Origin: Deinococcus sp. QL22
GTDB taxonomy: Bacteria > Deinococcota > Deinococci > Deinococcales > Deinococcaceae
Assembly (NCBI RefSeq): GCF_023370075.1
Contig: NZ_CP097149.1
Location: forward strand, 1,136,001-1,200,000
Direction of reading: 5' to 3'
Length of the DNA stretch: 64,000 nt
The position numbers were made by a program, and so were the translations under genes. The notes under the pieces were generated by a model. That model searched no databases, was not told where the DNA came from, and saw only the letters and a program-made list of their open reading frames with translations. Of this stretch, positions 13,345 to 21,724 are shown in pieces. Positions within the stretch are counted from its first letter, which is position 1. Every line of letters begins with the position of its first letter.

Positions 13345-13368
13345 AAAGGCCCCATGTGGGGTTTTTTC
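13345..13368 (+). terminator. Terminator after the response regulator
   Basis: GGCCCC-ATGT-GGGG followed by TTTTTT, 23 bases after the stop. Confidence 0.8.
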
Positions 13369-13369
13369 G

Positions 13370-13790
13370 TTTTGGGCGTTCGACTGCTACGCTTCTGCTT
13401 GAAGCTTCCGCGTCGAGGTCGGCTTTTTGGGCTTGGCCCACGTTGGACTTCCCCAGCTCCAGCTCTCAAAGAGGTCAGGGGAGTTCGTCGCTCTGCTTGG
13501 CAGCTCTACGAGTCCGCTCGGGAGGATTGATCTTGTCACGTCCACACCCGCGGCCCAAGCCTTCATCTGAAGCGGAATCTCTAGTCGTCCCTAAAATGGA
13601 ATTGGCCCGCCCACTCCGTGGACGACGGTCTCACACGGCTGGGGCGAGAACGATCGGGGGGAGTGGTGTCGTGGGTTTAGCCCCCTCAGCGCTTCTCCCT
13701 TCAAGGATGAGTGAGCGTCAGCAATTTCCCTTCCGCCCTTCCTTATACCCCGAGACGCCCTTCGCCCTACAGCGTCCCCGGCCTAGACTT
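13370..13790. other. Intergenic region with an interspersed repeat copy
   Basis: No credible gene. Around 13500-13545 (reverse orientation) the sequence matches 46815-46865, including GACAAGATCAATCCTCC and GAGCGGACTCG, so this is one copy of a dispersed intergenic repeat. Confidence 0.6.
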
Positions 13791-13794
13791 TCCC

Positions 13795-14195
13795 CATGAT
13801 CCCCAACCACACCCTTACGGCCAGGTGGCGGCACTGGCCGTTGTGAACCCGATTGGAGACGTGTTGGACGAAGTGGGCGGCATTCTGGCTGGCCCCGGCA
13901 CAGGTGTAGGCGCGTCGGCCTTTGCCCCGCCGACGTAACCAACACGACACTGATTGCCATTGCCACCGAACACACCCTGACAAAAAACGACGCCCGCCGC
14001 CTGGCCGACGCGGCGCAGACGGCCTTAGCCCGCGTGATTCACCCCAGCCACACCTACTGGGACGGCGACGCGGCCTTTGTGCACAGCGCCTGTACCCGCC
14101 CGCCTGCCGACCCAATGCTGCTGGGCGCACTGGCACAGGAAGCTGTCTGCGCCGTTGTGCGTGACGCGGTGAGGATGGCGGCGGGAGAAGCCTAA
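13795..14195 (+). pseudogene. Remnant of a P1-family peptidase (DmpA/L-aminopeptidase type)
   Basis: Two frames together give the C-terminal third of a P1 peptidase. The first reads QVAALAVVNPIGDVLDEVGGI to FAPPT and stops at 13936-13938. The second, shifted by one base, continues NTTLIAIATEHTLTKNDARRLADAA (landmark TNTTLIAIATE) and ends DAVRMAAGEA at 14195. The NTT segment normally carries the autocatalytic cleavage residue of the family. The first two thirds of the gene are missing and the join is frameshifted, so it cannot make an active enzyme. Confidence 0.7.
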
Positions 14196-14199
14196 GCTC

Positions 14200-14838
14200 C
14201 TACCGCACCCCATACAGCCAGCGTGTCTCCAGGCTCGTCGGTGCATCCCGAATATCGGTGCCGTTTCCCACGCCACTCAGCACCATATTCCAGCCGGGGG
14301 CCACACTTAGGTTGTAGGCCACGTCGCGGTCACTGCCAAAACTGGTGCAGGAAATATCTACGCGAATGGTGGTGTAGTCGGTGGAATACAGCAGCCGCAG
14401 GTCGTCTTTGCCATCGGCGGTCAGGTTATATATTTGGCCGCGCTCGTCGGGCAGTTTGGGATTGGCCCGGGGCTTCATCACCGAGATGTGTGGCAGCCAG
14501 TACAGCGCGGCGTCACGCCCTACGATGTCAAAGTCGGACGATTGCTCGTCGCAGCCCACCACGCCGTACATGTCGCCCACATTTTGGGTCAGGGTTGTCA
14601 GTTGGGCAGCAGAAGGCAGGGCAATCTGAAACATGCCCCCAGCATCGATTTTGCCGCGTGTTAGTGGCCCTCGGCTGTCCAAAAAAGCAAGGCCGCGTGC
14701 GCCAAGGCTCCAGCCTGCCACCTTGCCGCTGAGAGTCGTGACGCCGTTTTGCGTGGTCAGGGCCAGTGGCGGGGCAGCGGCAGCAACGCCGGAAAGCAGC
14801 ACCAAAGTGAGGAACGACGCGGCTCGAATCTTGGGCAT
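14200..14838 (-). CDS. Secreted protein of unknown function
   Basis: 212 residues. A clear signal peptide (MPKIRAASFLTLVLLSGVAAAAP) is followed by a beta-rich mature part with a cysteine pair (GVVGCDEQ and DISCTSFGSD) that may form a disulfide in the periplasm. SGKVAGWSLG and LSVAPGWNMV look like repeated short strands. No family recognised. It ends five bases from the decayed peptidase on the other strand and probably has its own promoter. Confidence 0.7.
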   Translation of the reverse strand: MPKIRAASFLTLVLLSGVAAAAPPLALTTQNGVTTLSGKVAGWSLGARGLAFLDSRGPLTRGKIDAGGMFQIALPSAAQLTTLTQNVGDMYGVVGCDEQSSDFDIVGRDAALYWLPHISVMKPRANPKLPDERGQIYNLTADGKDDLRLLYSTDYTTIRVDISCTSFGSDRDVAYNLSVAPGWNMVLSGVGNGTDIRDAPTSLETRWLYGVR

Positions 14839-14913
14839 AGAAAAGCCTCCGGCATCAGCGTAGGGCAGAACCTAAAACCCAGCTCTTACTCCACCCCGCT
14901 TAACCCAGCACCT

Positions 14914-15618
14914 CTACCCCAGTGCCTCTGCCTCATGCACGATGCCGAGGACTCGCTCCCGAATGCTGCGTTCCTCACGCAGGTAGCGTTCGGCGCTCAT
15001 TTGCACGCCAATGGCCGCCACCACGCCCTCTGCATAGTGGTACGGCACGCCCAACGTGCACTGATTCGGAATCCATTCTTCTATGGAATAGGCGTATCCC
15101 CGGCGGCGCACGCGGGCCACCTCGGTTCGCCACTCGTCGGGCGTGGTGATGCTGCTGTCGGTGCAGGCACTAAAGGTGCGCGGGGAAATGTCGGCGTGGG
15201 CATACAAGATTTTGCCGCTAGCAGTGGCCGTAGCGGGCAGATAGATGTCCAGCGGCAGGTCTATGTCGGCGTCGGGGTGGCGTTCACGGATGGCACAGAC
15301 CACCTCCTCGCCTTCCAGAATGCACAGGAAGGCCACCGCCCGAACCTCCAGCGCCAGCCGGGTAATCAGACTGCGGGCGTCGGGGAACCAGGGCAAAGCA
15401 GCAGTCAGTTGCCCGCCCATTTCGGCCAGATGCCAGGACAGGCGGTACTTTCCGGCGGGGGTGCGGCGCAGAAATCCGGCGTCGGTGAGGCCCGCCAAAT
15501 AGGCGTGGGCGGTGGCGCGGGGCAAGGTCAGATGAAGCGCCAACGCACGCACGCCCCACTCCGGTTGCTCGGCGCTAAACGCCCCCAAAATGCTCGCGGC
15601 CTTTTGCAATGACAGCAC
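14914..15618 (-). CDS. IclR-family transcriptional regulator
   Basis: 234 residues. An N-terminal winged helix-turn-helix (about 1-65: LQKAASILGAF, GVRALALHLTLPRATAHAYL, GFLRRTPAGKYRLSW) precedes a GAF-like effector domain with the family's ATASGKILYA and a C-terminal IGVQMSAERY. Such proteins usually repress catabolic operons in response to a small aromatic or organic acid. The divergent neighbour is a c-type cytochrome at 15740, a possible target, but no operator was identified. Confidence 0.85.
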   Translation of the reverse strand: MLSLQKAASILGAFSAEQPEWGVRALALHLTLPRATAHAYLAGLTDAGFLRRTPAGKYRLSWHLAEMGGQLTAALPWFPDARSLITRLALEVRAVAFLCILEGEEVVCAIRERHPDADIDLPLDIYLPATATASGKILYAHADISPRTFSACTDSSITTPDEWRTEVARVRRRGYAYSIEEWIPNQCTLGVPYHYAEGVVAAIGVQMSAERYLREERSIRERVLGIVHEAEALG

Positions 15619-15739
15619 CCGTCCAGCCTACACAGACGCGGCGAGGATGTATACAACCGCCGAGCCTGTAATCGGTTGCAGCCCTCCGCGCACCTTGAGA
15701 ATGTCTTGAACACGGTTCGCAGATGGGTACGGCGCTAGA

Positions 15740-16186
15740 TTGACGCCTGTGTTTCGCTCTACTCCGCTGCTGCTCCTCAGTTTGCCTGCTCTTGCCCTGC
15801 TGATAGGCACAGCCGTACTTACCGCCAGCGCACAGCAAGCCGGAGCGCTGGCAACGGCAACCAGCATCTCCCCTGCCGCCGTACAAACAGAGCGTGGAGC
15901 CGTGCTGTACCGCCTTGCGTGCGCCATGTGTCACGGCGACAAGTTGGAGGGTGGAAGCGCCGAAGCGTTGGCCGGGAACAATTTCCGGGCTACTTATCAG
16001 GGCTTGCCGCCGCGTGCCATCCATCATTTGATTGCTGGGCTGCACGGTCACCTGCCACCCCTAACCAAGCAGGAGGCACTGGATGTGACGGTATTTATTC
16101 TGAATTTCAATGGGTTGCCGCTGAACAGGGAACTGGTGGAAGCAGGGCTGGATGTGGTGCCAGAACGTGCGGCGACGATCAAGTAG
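15740..16186 (+). CDS. Exported c-type cytochrome
   Basis: 148 residues from a TTG start (a GTG at 15749 is an alternative). A signal peptide or membrane anchor (PLLLLSLPALALLIGTAVLTASA) is followed by one haem-binding site CAMCHG with Cys61, Cys64 and His65. The place of the usual axial methionine reads HGHLPPLT, with Leu where Met is expected, and no other Met lies in the mature haem domain beyond CAMCH. It would carry electrons outside the membrane. It is divergent from the IclR regulator. Confidence 0.8.
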   Translation: MTPVFRSTPLLLLSLPALALLIGTAVLTASAQQAGALATATSISPAAVQTERGAVLYRLACAMCHGDKLEGGSAEALAGNNFRATYQGLPPRAIHHLIAGLHGHLPPLTKQEALDVTVFILNFNGLPLNRELVEAGLDVVPERAATIK

Positions 16187-16261
16187 GACGCACCAGACGA
16201 AATATCCCCCGAGACCGGGAGACATTCAGGGGAGAAACGAACGTTTGATAGTCTGATTTCT

Positions 16262-16927
16262 CTACGCCACGCCCCGTGACAGCCGCCGCTCTACGCTGCG
16301 CTGCACGCCTTCCAGCAGCAGGCTCATGATCCAGTACAGCAGGGCCGCCATCAGGTACGGGCCGAACGGCTCGAAGGTGCGGGCGATGACCAGCTGAGCG
16401 CTTCTGAGCAACTCGACCACTGTAATCACACTGACCAGCGACGTGTCTTTGACCAGCCCGATCAGGCTGTTGCCGAGGCTGGGCGCGGCCACCCGCATGG
16501 CCTGGGGCAACACGATCAGGCGCATGGTCTGTGCCCCGTTCAGGCCCAAACTGGTGGCCGCCTCACGTTGACCACGCGGCACACTCTGAATGGCTCCGCG
16601 AATGGTTTCTGAGAGGTACGCCCCGGCATTCAGGGTCAGGGCGAGTACGCCGCCCACCACTGGATTGAGCGTGACGCCAAAGCTGGGCAGCCCGTAATAA
16701 ATCACGAAAATCTGCACCAGCAAGGGCGTACCGCGAATAAACGACACGTAGATACTCGTGATCCAGCGCAGCGCCGCAATGCGGGACAGGCGGGCCAATG
16801 CCACCGCGAAGCCCAGCGGCAGCCCCAGCACCATCGCGGCCAGCGCAAAACCCAGGGTAATTCCGGCTCCCTGCACCAGCACGGGCAGCGACTGCACGGC
16901 GCTATTCAGGATCAGGGTTATGTCCAT
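16262..16927 (-). CDS. Amino-acid ABC transporter permease
   Basis: 221 residues with about five membrane helices. The HisM/GlnP-type EAA loop is seen at GQREAATSLGLNGAQTMRLIVLPQA (landmarks EAATSLGLN and VLPQAMR), and FIRGTPLLVQIF is the typical family segment near the start. It forms the membrane channel for a polar amino acid with the binding protein encoded 137 bases upstream. No ATPase gene adjoins, so that subunit must be encoded elsewhere. A hairpin with terminator character lies between the two genes. Confidence 0.88.
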   Translation of the reverse strand: MDITLILNSAVQSLPVLVQGAGITLGFALAAMVLGLPLGFAVALARLSRIAALRWITSIYVSFIRGTPLLVQIFVIYYGLPSFGVTLNPVVGGVLALTLNAGAYLSETIRGAIQSVPRGQREAATSLGLNGAQTMRLIVLPQAMRVAAPSLGNSLIGLVKDTSLVSVITVVELLRSAQLVIARTFEPFGPYLMAALLYWIMSLLLEGVQRSVERRLSRGVA

Positions 16928-17005
16928 AGAGTCAAGTATCTCGCAGTCTCAGCATCAAGGAACCGGGCCAAGCAGACAGCCTAGGCACCAAGCCGCCGCC
17001 CCCAT

Positions 17006-17033
17006 AAAAAGTTTGCCCTAAAGGCGGGCAAAC
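17006..17033 (-). terminator. Hairpin between binding protein and permease genes
   Basis: On the minus strand GTTTGCCC pairs with GGGCAAAC and TTTTTATG follows. It would let the binding protein be made in excess over the permease, a common design in ABC operons. Confidence 0.7.
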
Positions 17034-17063
17034 GGGAGAACTGGCGCTGCAGTGACAGGAGTT

Positions 17064-17828
17064 TTAAGGTTTGCTGACGTCCTGACCAAACCACTGGCGG
17101 CTGATCTTGGCGTAGGTGCCGTTGGCCTTGATCTGCAACAGGGCGCGGTCAATGGCAGTTTTGAGGCTGGTGTTGTCTTTACGGAAGGCGATGCCCACAG
17201 GCTCCGCTGCGCCGATCACGCCCGCACCCTTCACAGGCAGACCGTCTTTTTTGATGAGGTAGCCCACCAGCAGGCGGTCATTGAAGGCGGCGTCGATGCG
17301 GCCCGAAATCAGGTCGCTGAGGTATTCAGGAGCGCCGGGGTACGTGACCACATTGATGCCGCCCGCATCACGCAACTGCTTTTCAAAGTTGCTGCCGAGG
17401 CCCACACCCACGCGCTTGCCCTTCAGTTCAGTCAGATTTTTGAAGGCGGTGGCGGCATTCTTGCGGACGATGATTTGTGGGCTGCTGTACGCATAGGCGT
17501 TGCTGAAGCCGATGGCTTTCTGGCGCTCGGCGGTAATGCCCACCTGATTCACGATCACGTCGTACTTGCGGGCCTGCAGTCCGGCCAGAATGCCGCTCCA
17601 CTCGGTCAGCACGAACTCGGGCTTCAGGCCCAGGCGGGCGGCGACGGCTTTGGCAATATCCACGTCAAAGCCCACCAGTTGGCCCTTTTCATCCTTGAAG
17701 GTGAAGGGCGCGTAGGTGCCTTCCATACCGATTTTCAGCACGCCCGGCGTCAGGGTGGTGGGACGCTGGGCAGCAGCAGTGGTGGCGAGACTCAGAGCAA
17801 GGGCGGACAGGATCAGGGTGCGTTTCAT
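17064..17828 (-). CDS. Amino-acid ABC transporter substrate-binding protein
   Basis: 254 residues. The signal peptide MKRTLILSALALSLATTAAAQ is cut near residue 21. The mature protein shows the family's GTYAPFTFKDEKGQLVGFDVDIAKA (landmarks YAPFTF and GFDVDIAKA), the hinge motif NQVGITAERQKAIGFS, and KGKRVGVGLGSNFEK. It captures a polar amino acid in the periplasm, with cystine- or glutamine-type importers the closest in appearance. First gene of the operon with the permease at 16262. Confidence 0.88.
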   Translation of the reverse strand: MKRTLILSALALSLATTAAAQRPTTLTPGVLKIGMEGTYAPFTFKDEKGQLVGFDVDIAKAVAARLGLKPEFVLTEWSGILAGLQARKYDVIVNQVGITAERQKAIGFSNAYAYSSPQIIVRKNAATAFKNLTELKGKRVGVGLGSNFEKQLRDAGGINVVTYPGAPEYLSDLISGRIDAAFNDRLLVGYLIKKDGLPVKGAGVIGAAEPVGIAFRKDNTSLKTAIDRALLQIKANGTYAKISRQWFGQDVSKP

Positions 17829-18050
17829 CAGGAATTCCTCCAGGAAGTGGTGAGATCAGGCGCGGCAACTGAACAGGCAGTTTGCCCACGCGGCTCCAGA
17901 GTCTAAACCTGTTGACCTGTTTTGTAAACTACTTGGTAATGAAAAGCTCAAGGCTCAGCTAGACACCCAGTCCAGCACAGGCAGCCCGGTCTAAACACCT
18001 CTTTACCTGGCACTCGCCCAAAGCGGCGGCAGCCCGCGCAGGCTGAAGCC

Positions 18051-18266
18051 ATGACCGACCACGGCCAGTCCAACCCCGGCTACGACCCCGCCAACACCTC
18101 TCCTGCCGAGGGCCAGAGCAAAGACATTTCTCAGGAGGAAAAAGGCAAGGCTCCCAACACCGACCCAGCCGCCAAAGATGCACCTGCCGAGGGTGGCCGC
18201 GACGAGGTAGAGGGCGGCGGCGCAGACACGGGAGCCGAGCCGGGCCTGAACACCACCAAAGGCTGA
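18051..18266 (+). CDS. Small hydrophilic, probably disordered protein
   Basis: 71 residues rich in Gly, Ala, Asp, Glu, Pro and Asn, with no hydrophobic core, no Cys and no Trp (MTDHGQSNPGYDPANTSPAEG is its start). Composition is like hydrophilins or LEA-type proteins that protect during drying, but no repeat motif of a named family is seen. It lies 11 bases before endonuclease III in the same direction, so the two may be co-transcribed. Two similar small proteins occur at 21383 and 45360. Confidence 0.55.
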   Translation: MTDHGQSNPGYDPANTSPAEGQSKDISQEEKGKAPNTDPAAKDAPAEGGRDEVEGGGADTGAEPGLNTTKG

Positions 18267-18276
18267 GCGCCTCCGC

Positions 18277-19038
18277 ATGACTGACGGCTCTCTTTTTCCT
18301 CAGCTTCCTGCGCCCGCCCCAGCCGACGCCCTGAACGCCACGCAGCCTGCCCCAGTGCGGGCCGAACTGCTGGCCTGGATGGCGGGACTGTTGCGGGCCG
18401 AATACGGTGAGCGTCCGCTGATTCCACGGCGAGCGCCCATGCACGAGCTGATCAGCACCATTTTGTCTCAGCGCACCACGCACGCCGACGAGGAAGCTGC
18501 CTATGGGGAACTGTGTTTGCTGGGCGACTGGGACGAGATTATTGCCGCCCCGGTGGAAGCAGTGGCCCACGCCATTCGCCGCAGCAATTACCCCGAAAGC
18601 AAAGCGCCGCGCATTCAGGCCACGCTCAGCGCCATTAAGGCCGAACGCGGGAGCTACGATCTGGACTTTCTGGCCGAATTGCCGGTGGCCGACGCCCTGA
18701 AATGGCTCACCAACTTGCCGGGCGTCGGGGTGAAAACAGCTTCTCTGGTGCTTTTATTCAATTTCGCGCGGCCCGTGTTTCCCGTAGATACGCACGTTCA
18801 CCGCGTCACCACCCGCGTCGGGGCTATTCCGCGCATGGGCGAGCAGGCGGCCCACCGCGCCCTGCTGTCGTTGCTGCCACCCGACGCCCCGCACCTGTAC
18901 GAACTGCATGTAAACCTGCTGCGGCACGGGCAAAAGGTGTGTCACTGGACAGCGCCCAAGTGTCCGGTGTGCATCCTCAAGGACCGCTGCGACGCCCACG
19001 CGATTTACGGCGACCGGGTTCCCAGCTTTGGGAAGTAG
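18277..19038 (+). CDS. nth: Endonuclease III (DNA glycosylase/AP lyase)
   Basis: 253 residues. The helix-hairpin-helix LTNLPGVGVKTAS carries catalytic Lys153, with Asp171 in PVDTHVHRV. The iron-sulfur cluster ligands follow the C-x6-C-x2-C-x5-C pattern (CHWTAPKCPVCILKDRC). It removes oxidised pyrimidines in base-excision repair and cleaves at the abasic site. The first 35 residues are a Pro/Ala-rich extension beyond the usual core. Deinococci carry several paralogues; which one this is cannot be told here. Confidence 0.88.
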   Translation: MTDGSLFPQLPAPAPADALNATQPAPVRAELLAWMAGLLRAEYGERPLIPRRAPMHELISTILSQRTTHADEEAAYGELCLLGDWDEIIAAPVEAVAHAIRRSNYPESKAPRIQATLSAIKAERGSYDLDFLAELPVADALKWLTNLPGVGVKTASLVLLFNFARPVFPVDTHVHRVTTRVGAIPRMGEQAAHRALLSLLPPDAPHLYELHVNLLRHGQKVCHWTAPKCPVCILKDRCDAHAIYGDRVPSFGK

Positions 19039-19126
19039 CGGCGGCGGGAAGTCTAAGGGGCGAGGGTCGAAGGAACTAAAAAGGCGTTGGGCGGGGCATT
19101 TTTAGGCTGTATTACACACCCCAGAA

Positions 19127-19149
19127 CACCACCGCCCCAGCACCTTAGA
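19127..19149 (+). repeat. 23-bp dispersed repeat, first copy
   Basis: Identical to 34372-34394; both copies lie between genes. Confidence 0.6.
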
Positions 19150-19184
19150 TAGCACCCCACCAATGCCGGTTTCCAGTTTGCGCC

Positions 19185-21062
19185 TTACTTCCCACCACCG
19201 CCCACCGCATTGCCCGCCGTGACGCCCGTTGTCAGCGCCTGCTGAATGCCCTGCGCGATGCCCACCGCCACGCGGTCTAGGTAGTTGGCGTCTTGAAGAT
19301 TCAGGCCGTCAACCGGGTGGCTGGCATAGCCGATTTCCACGAGTGCGGCAGGAATCCGGCTGTTCCTAAGAACAGACAAGGATTGGTTGGATTTCAGGCC
19401 CCGCGAGAAAGCCCCGGTGGTCTCTACGAGTTGCCGCTGCAAAATGGTGGCGAGGCTGTTCGACATCGGGTGGTTGGGGTTCCACCACGTTTCTACGCCG
19501 TAGCCGCGCAGAGCAGTGTTGGCTTCCATCGCGTTCACATGAATACTGACAAACAGCTGCGTACCGGGGCTGCCCATCTGTGCCCGCATCTGCAAATCGG
19601 TGTTCTTGACGCTGTTCAGGGCGCGGTCGCTGTCACGGGTCAGTACCACGTCTACGCCTGCCGCCCGCAACAGATCGCGCACACGCAGGGCCACGCCCAG
19701 CGTCACTTCTTTTTCTATGACGCTGCCCACTGCGCCCGGATCACGTCCACCGTGCCCCGGATCAAGCACCACACGCGGCTGCACGTAGTTGGCACTCAGG
19801 GCCAGAATTGCAGTGCCCCGCGTGGCCGGAATAGGCGGTACGGCGGCGATCAGGCGCTCACTGGGGGCCAGCGGCGTCAGGTTGGCCAGCGCGGGCGAGA
19901 GGTCAAGAGCCAGCCGGGCGCGGTCGCTGCCAGAGGTAGGCGGCAATACCTGGGCACGCCACCCACTGCGGGCCGTGGTCGGTGTGGCCGTGACCAGAGT
20001 GACCTCTACACCCTCGTTGGTCGCTTCAAAGCGCCAAGTTCGCACTTCGGGACTGACGTTCTGACCACTCTGCGGCACCACGCCGAGACCAGTCAGTTCT
20101 ATGCGGAGGCCAAGCGCAGTAGGCTGAATCGTGTAGCTGCTGCCGGGCGGCAGATCCAGAACCACGCGGGTCATTCCAGGGTTCTTGCCAATTCGGGGAG
20201 CCGTGAGCAGGGCGCCGGGCTGCGCCTGCCCAGCCACACGGCCTGTCAGGGCGCTGGGGCGGGCAGCATTGGCGTCGGGCAGCGCGGGCGCGGGCGGAAA
20301 CTGCCTGCTGGGCTGCACCATGTCGCCGGGGGGCAATTGGTCGGGATTGGCAGCAGTAGGCCGCGTGTTGGCCGCCGGGCCAGATGCCGGGGTGGTGCGG
20401 TTGGGAGCGCTAGACGTGACCGAGACAGGCGCAGGTGCGGCGCTTCCAGTCGCTGCCTTCAGGCCCAGCGGGGCATTCAGAACCGCGTTGGCCTCGGCAG
20501 TGGTGGCACTCGCGGCAGGTGCAGAGTTGCGTACCATTGCCCGCAAAGACTCGCTGGCGCCGCCCGTGACCACCGCGCCGAACTCCAGAATCAGTACGCG
20601 TCCTCCGGTGGCCAAGGTGGCTTCACTGGCCCGCCAACCTTCGGTAAACGACAGTGGAAACGGCGTGCCCACCGTGACCTGGCCGCCACCTGCCCGGTAT
20701 TCGCTGACGCTGCTTCCCAACGCTGCAGTCACGGCGGGCAGAACCCGTGCGCCCTGCACATCCACTCTGAGCCCCGTAAACGTGGGCATCAGCGTATAGG
20801 TCACGCCCGGCGCAAGGTCAAAGACCACGCGGGTTTGCGAGCCGCTGTTGCTGGTGCGCGGGTTACCGAAGGTTGCGTTTTGCACCCCAGTCAGGTTCAG
20901 GCTGTTGGTGGGGGCACTTGGGGGCGCGGGAGTCAGGCCGCGCAGAGTGGGTGAGGTTTGGGCCGGAGCCTGCCGCAAAAAGGGGTCAGCCGGGGAAACC
21001 CCTTGGGCCGCCGCTCCGCCGCACGCTAAGGCAAATGAGAGGAAGATGGCAGGCTTCTTCAT
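19185..21062 (-). CDS. N-acetylmuramoyl-L-alanine amidase with AMIN domains
   Basis: 625 residues starting at MKKPAIFLSFALACGGAAAQG, a signal peptide. Two AMIN-like beta domains (about 60-180 and 275-400: VVFDLAPGVTYTL and VVLDLPPGSSYTI are equivalent strands) precede an Amidase_3 catalytic domain from about residue 430, with the zinc ligands in VVLDPGHGGRDPGA, the SIHVNA motif and ALVEIGYASHP. It cleaves between the glycan strand and the stem peptide, usually during cell separation; AMIN domains target it to the septum or envelope. The open frame extends upstream, but the signal peptide decides the start. Confidence 0.9.
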   Translation of the reverse strand: MKKPAIFLSFALACGGAAAQGVSPADPFLRQAPAQTSPTLRGLTPAPPSAPTNSLNLTGVQNATFGNPRTSNSGSQTRVVFDLAPGVTYTLMPTFTGLRVDVQGARVLPAVTAALGSSVSEYRAGGGQVTVGTPFPLSFTEGWRASEATLATGGRVLILEFGAVVTGGASESLRAMVRNSAPAASATTAEANAVLNAPLGLKAATGSAAPAPVSVTSSAPNRTTPASGPAANTRPTAANPDQLPPGDMVQPSRQFPPAPALPDANAARPSALTGRVAGQAQPGALLTAPRIGKNPGMTRVVLDLPPGSSYTIQPTALGLRIELTGLGVVPQSGQNVSPEVRTWRFEATNEGVEVTLVTATPTTARSGWRAQVLPPTSGSDRARLALDLSPALANLTPLAPSERLIAAVPPIPATRGTAILALSANYVQPRVVLDPGHGGRDPGAVGSVIEKEVTLGVALRVRDLLRAAGVDVVLTRDSDRALNSVKNTDLQMRAQMGSPGTQLFVSIHVNAMEANTALRGYGVETWWNPNHPMSNSLATILQRQLVETTGAFSRGLKSNQSLSVLRNSRIPAALVEIGYASHPVDGLNLQDANYLDRVAVGIAQGIQQALTTGVTAGNAVGGGGK

Positions 21063-21382
21063 GGATTCACCCACTTTAACGGCAGGGGCGTGAGAAACAC
21101 TGTCATGGCGCTCATTAAGCCCATCTGATGCATGTTCATGAAGTGGGTGTGCCTCTGGGTGTGAAGTACGCCTCACACTATGCCGGGTAATGAATGACTT
21201 CGCACACATTTCCACAACTATCGCCCGGCCTTCAGAAAACTTGCATTTGAAGTTGAGGCTTTCGTAACCACATAGGGAGTAGCTCTTGCCCCCGCGTATG
21301 CTTCAGTTCTTCAGCCACCGCCGGATGTACCGCGAGGAACGGCCAAAGCGGACATCCTGCTGGGACGAATTGAGGTGCGACC

Positions 21383-21631
21383 ATGACTGACCGCAGCGGC
21401 GACAGCAATGACCAAGTCAACGGAGATCAATCCAACGCGGACACCGGAGATATGAACGCAGAGGCCGAGAGCCTCAGCAGTGCCGAAGCGCAGCAGATGG
21501 GCGCAGGGGCACGGCGCGGAGCCAGAAGCGACCCGGGCGCAGAGGCCTCGGATGAATACATAGAGGAACACGTGCAGAGCGGCACCGATCAGCCTGCGGG
21601 CAACTCCGAAATATCGCGCTCTAGCGACTAA
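21383..21631 (+). CDS. Small acidic, probably disordered protein
   Basis: 82 residues, Asp/Glu/Ser/Ala/Gly-rich, with a single short Arg cluster (ARRGARS) in the middle and almost no aliphatic residues. No signal peptide. Start MTDRSGDSNDQVNGDQ. Similar in character to the small protein at 18051 and possibly a hydrophilin-type protectant; no named family was recognised. A strong hairpin follows nine bases after the stop. Confidence 0.5.
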   Translation: MTDRSGDSNDQVNGDQSNADTGDMNAEAESLSSAEAQQMGAGARRGARSDPGAEASDEYIEEHVQSGTDQPAGNSEISRSSD

Positions 21632-21639
21632 AGAGTTGT

Positions 21640-21682
21640 CATGAACGCGCCCCCCAAGATCAAACTGGGGGCTGCGTTCATG
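21640..21682. terminator. Strong bidirectional hairpin between convergent genes
   Basis: CATGAACGC...CCCCC pairs with GGGGG...GCGTTCATG around a 10-base loop. It lies between genes that converge (21383 plus and 21725 minus) and so may end both. Confidence 0.65.
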
Positions 21683-21724
21683 TCGCTCTCTTCGGCACCT
21701 GACGCCGCTGCCTCCCCAGGCTGG

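Noticed and set aside
13341..13799. 152-residue plus-strand frame after the response regulator
   Set aside because: It crosses the terminator and a dispersed repeat and resembles no protein.
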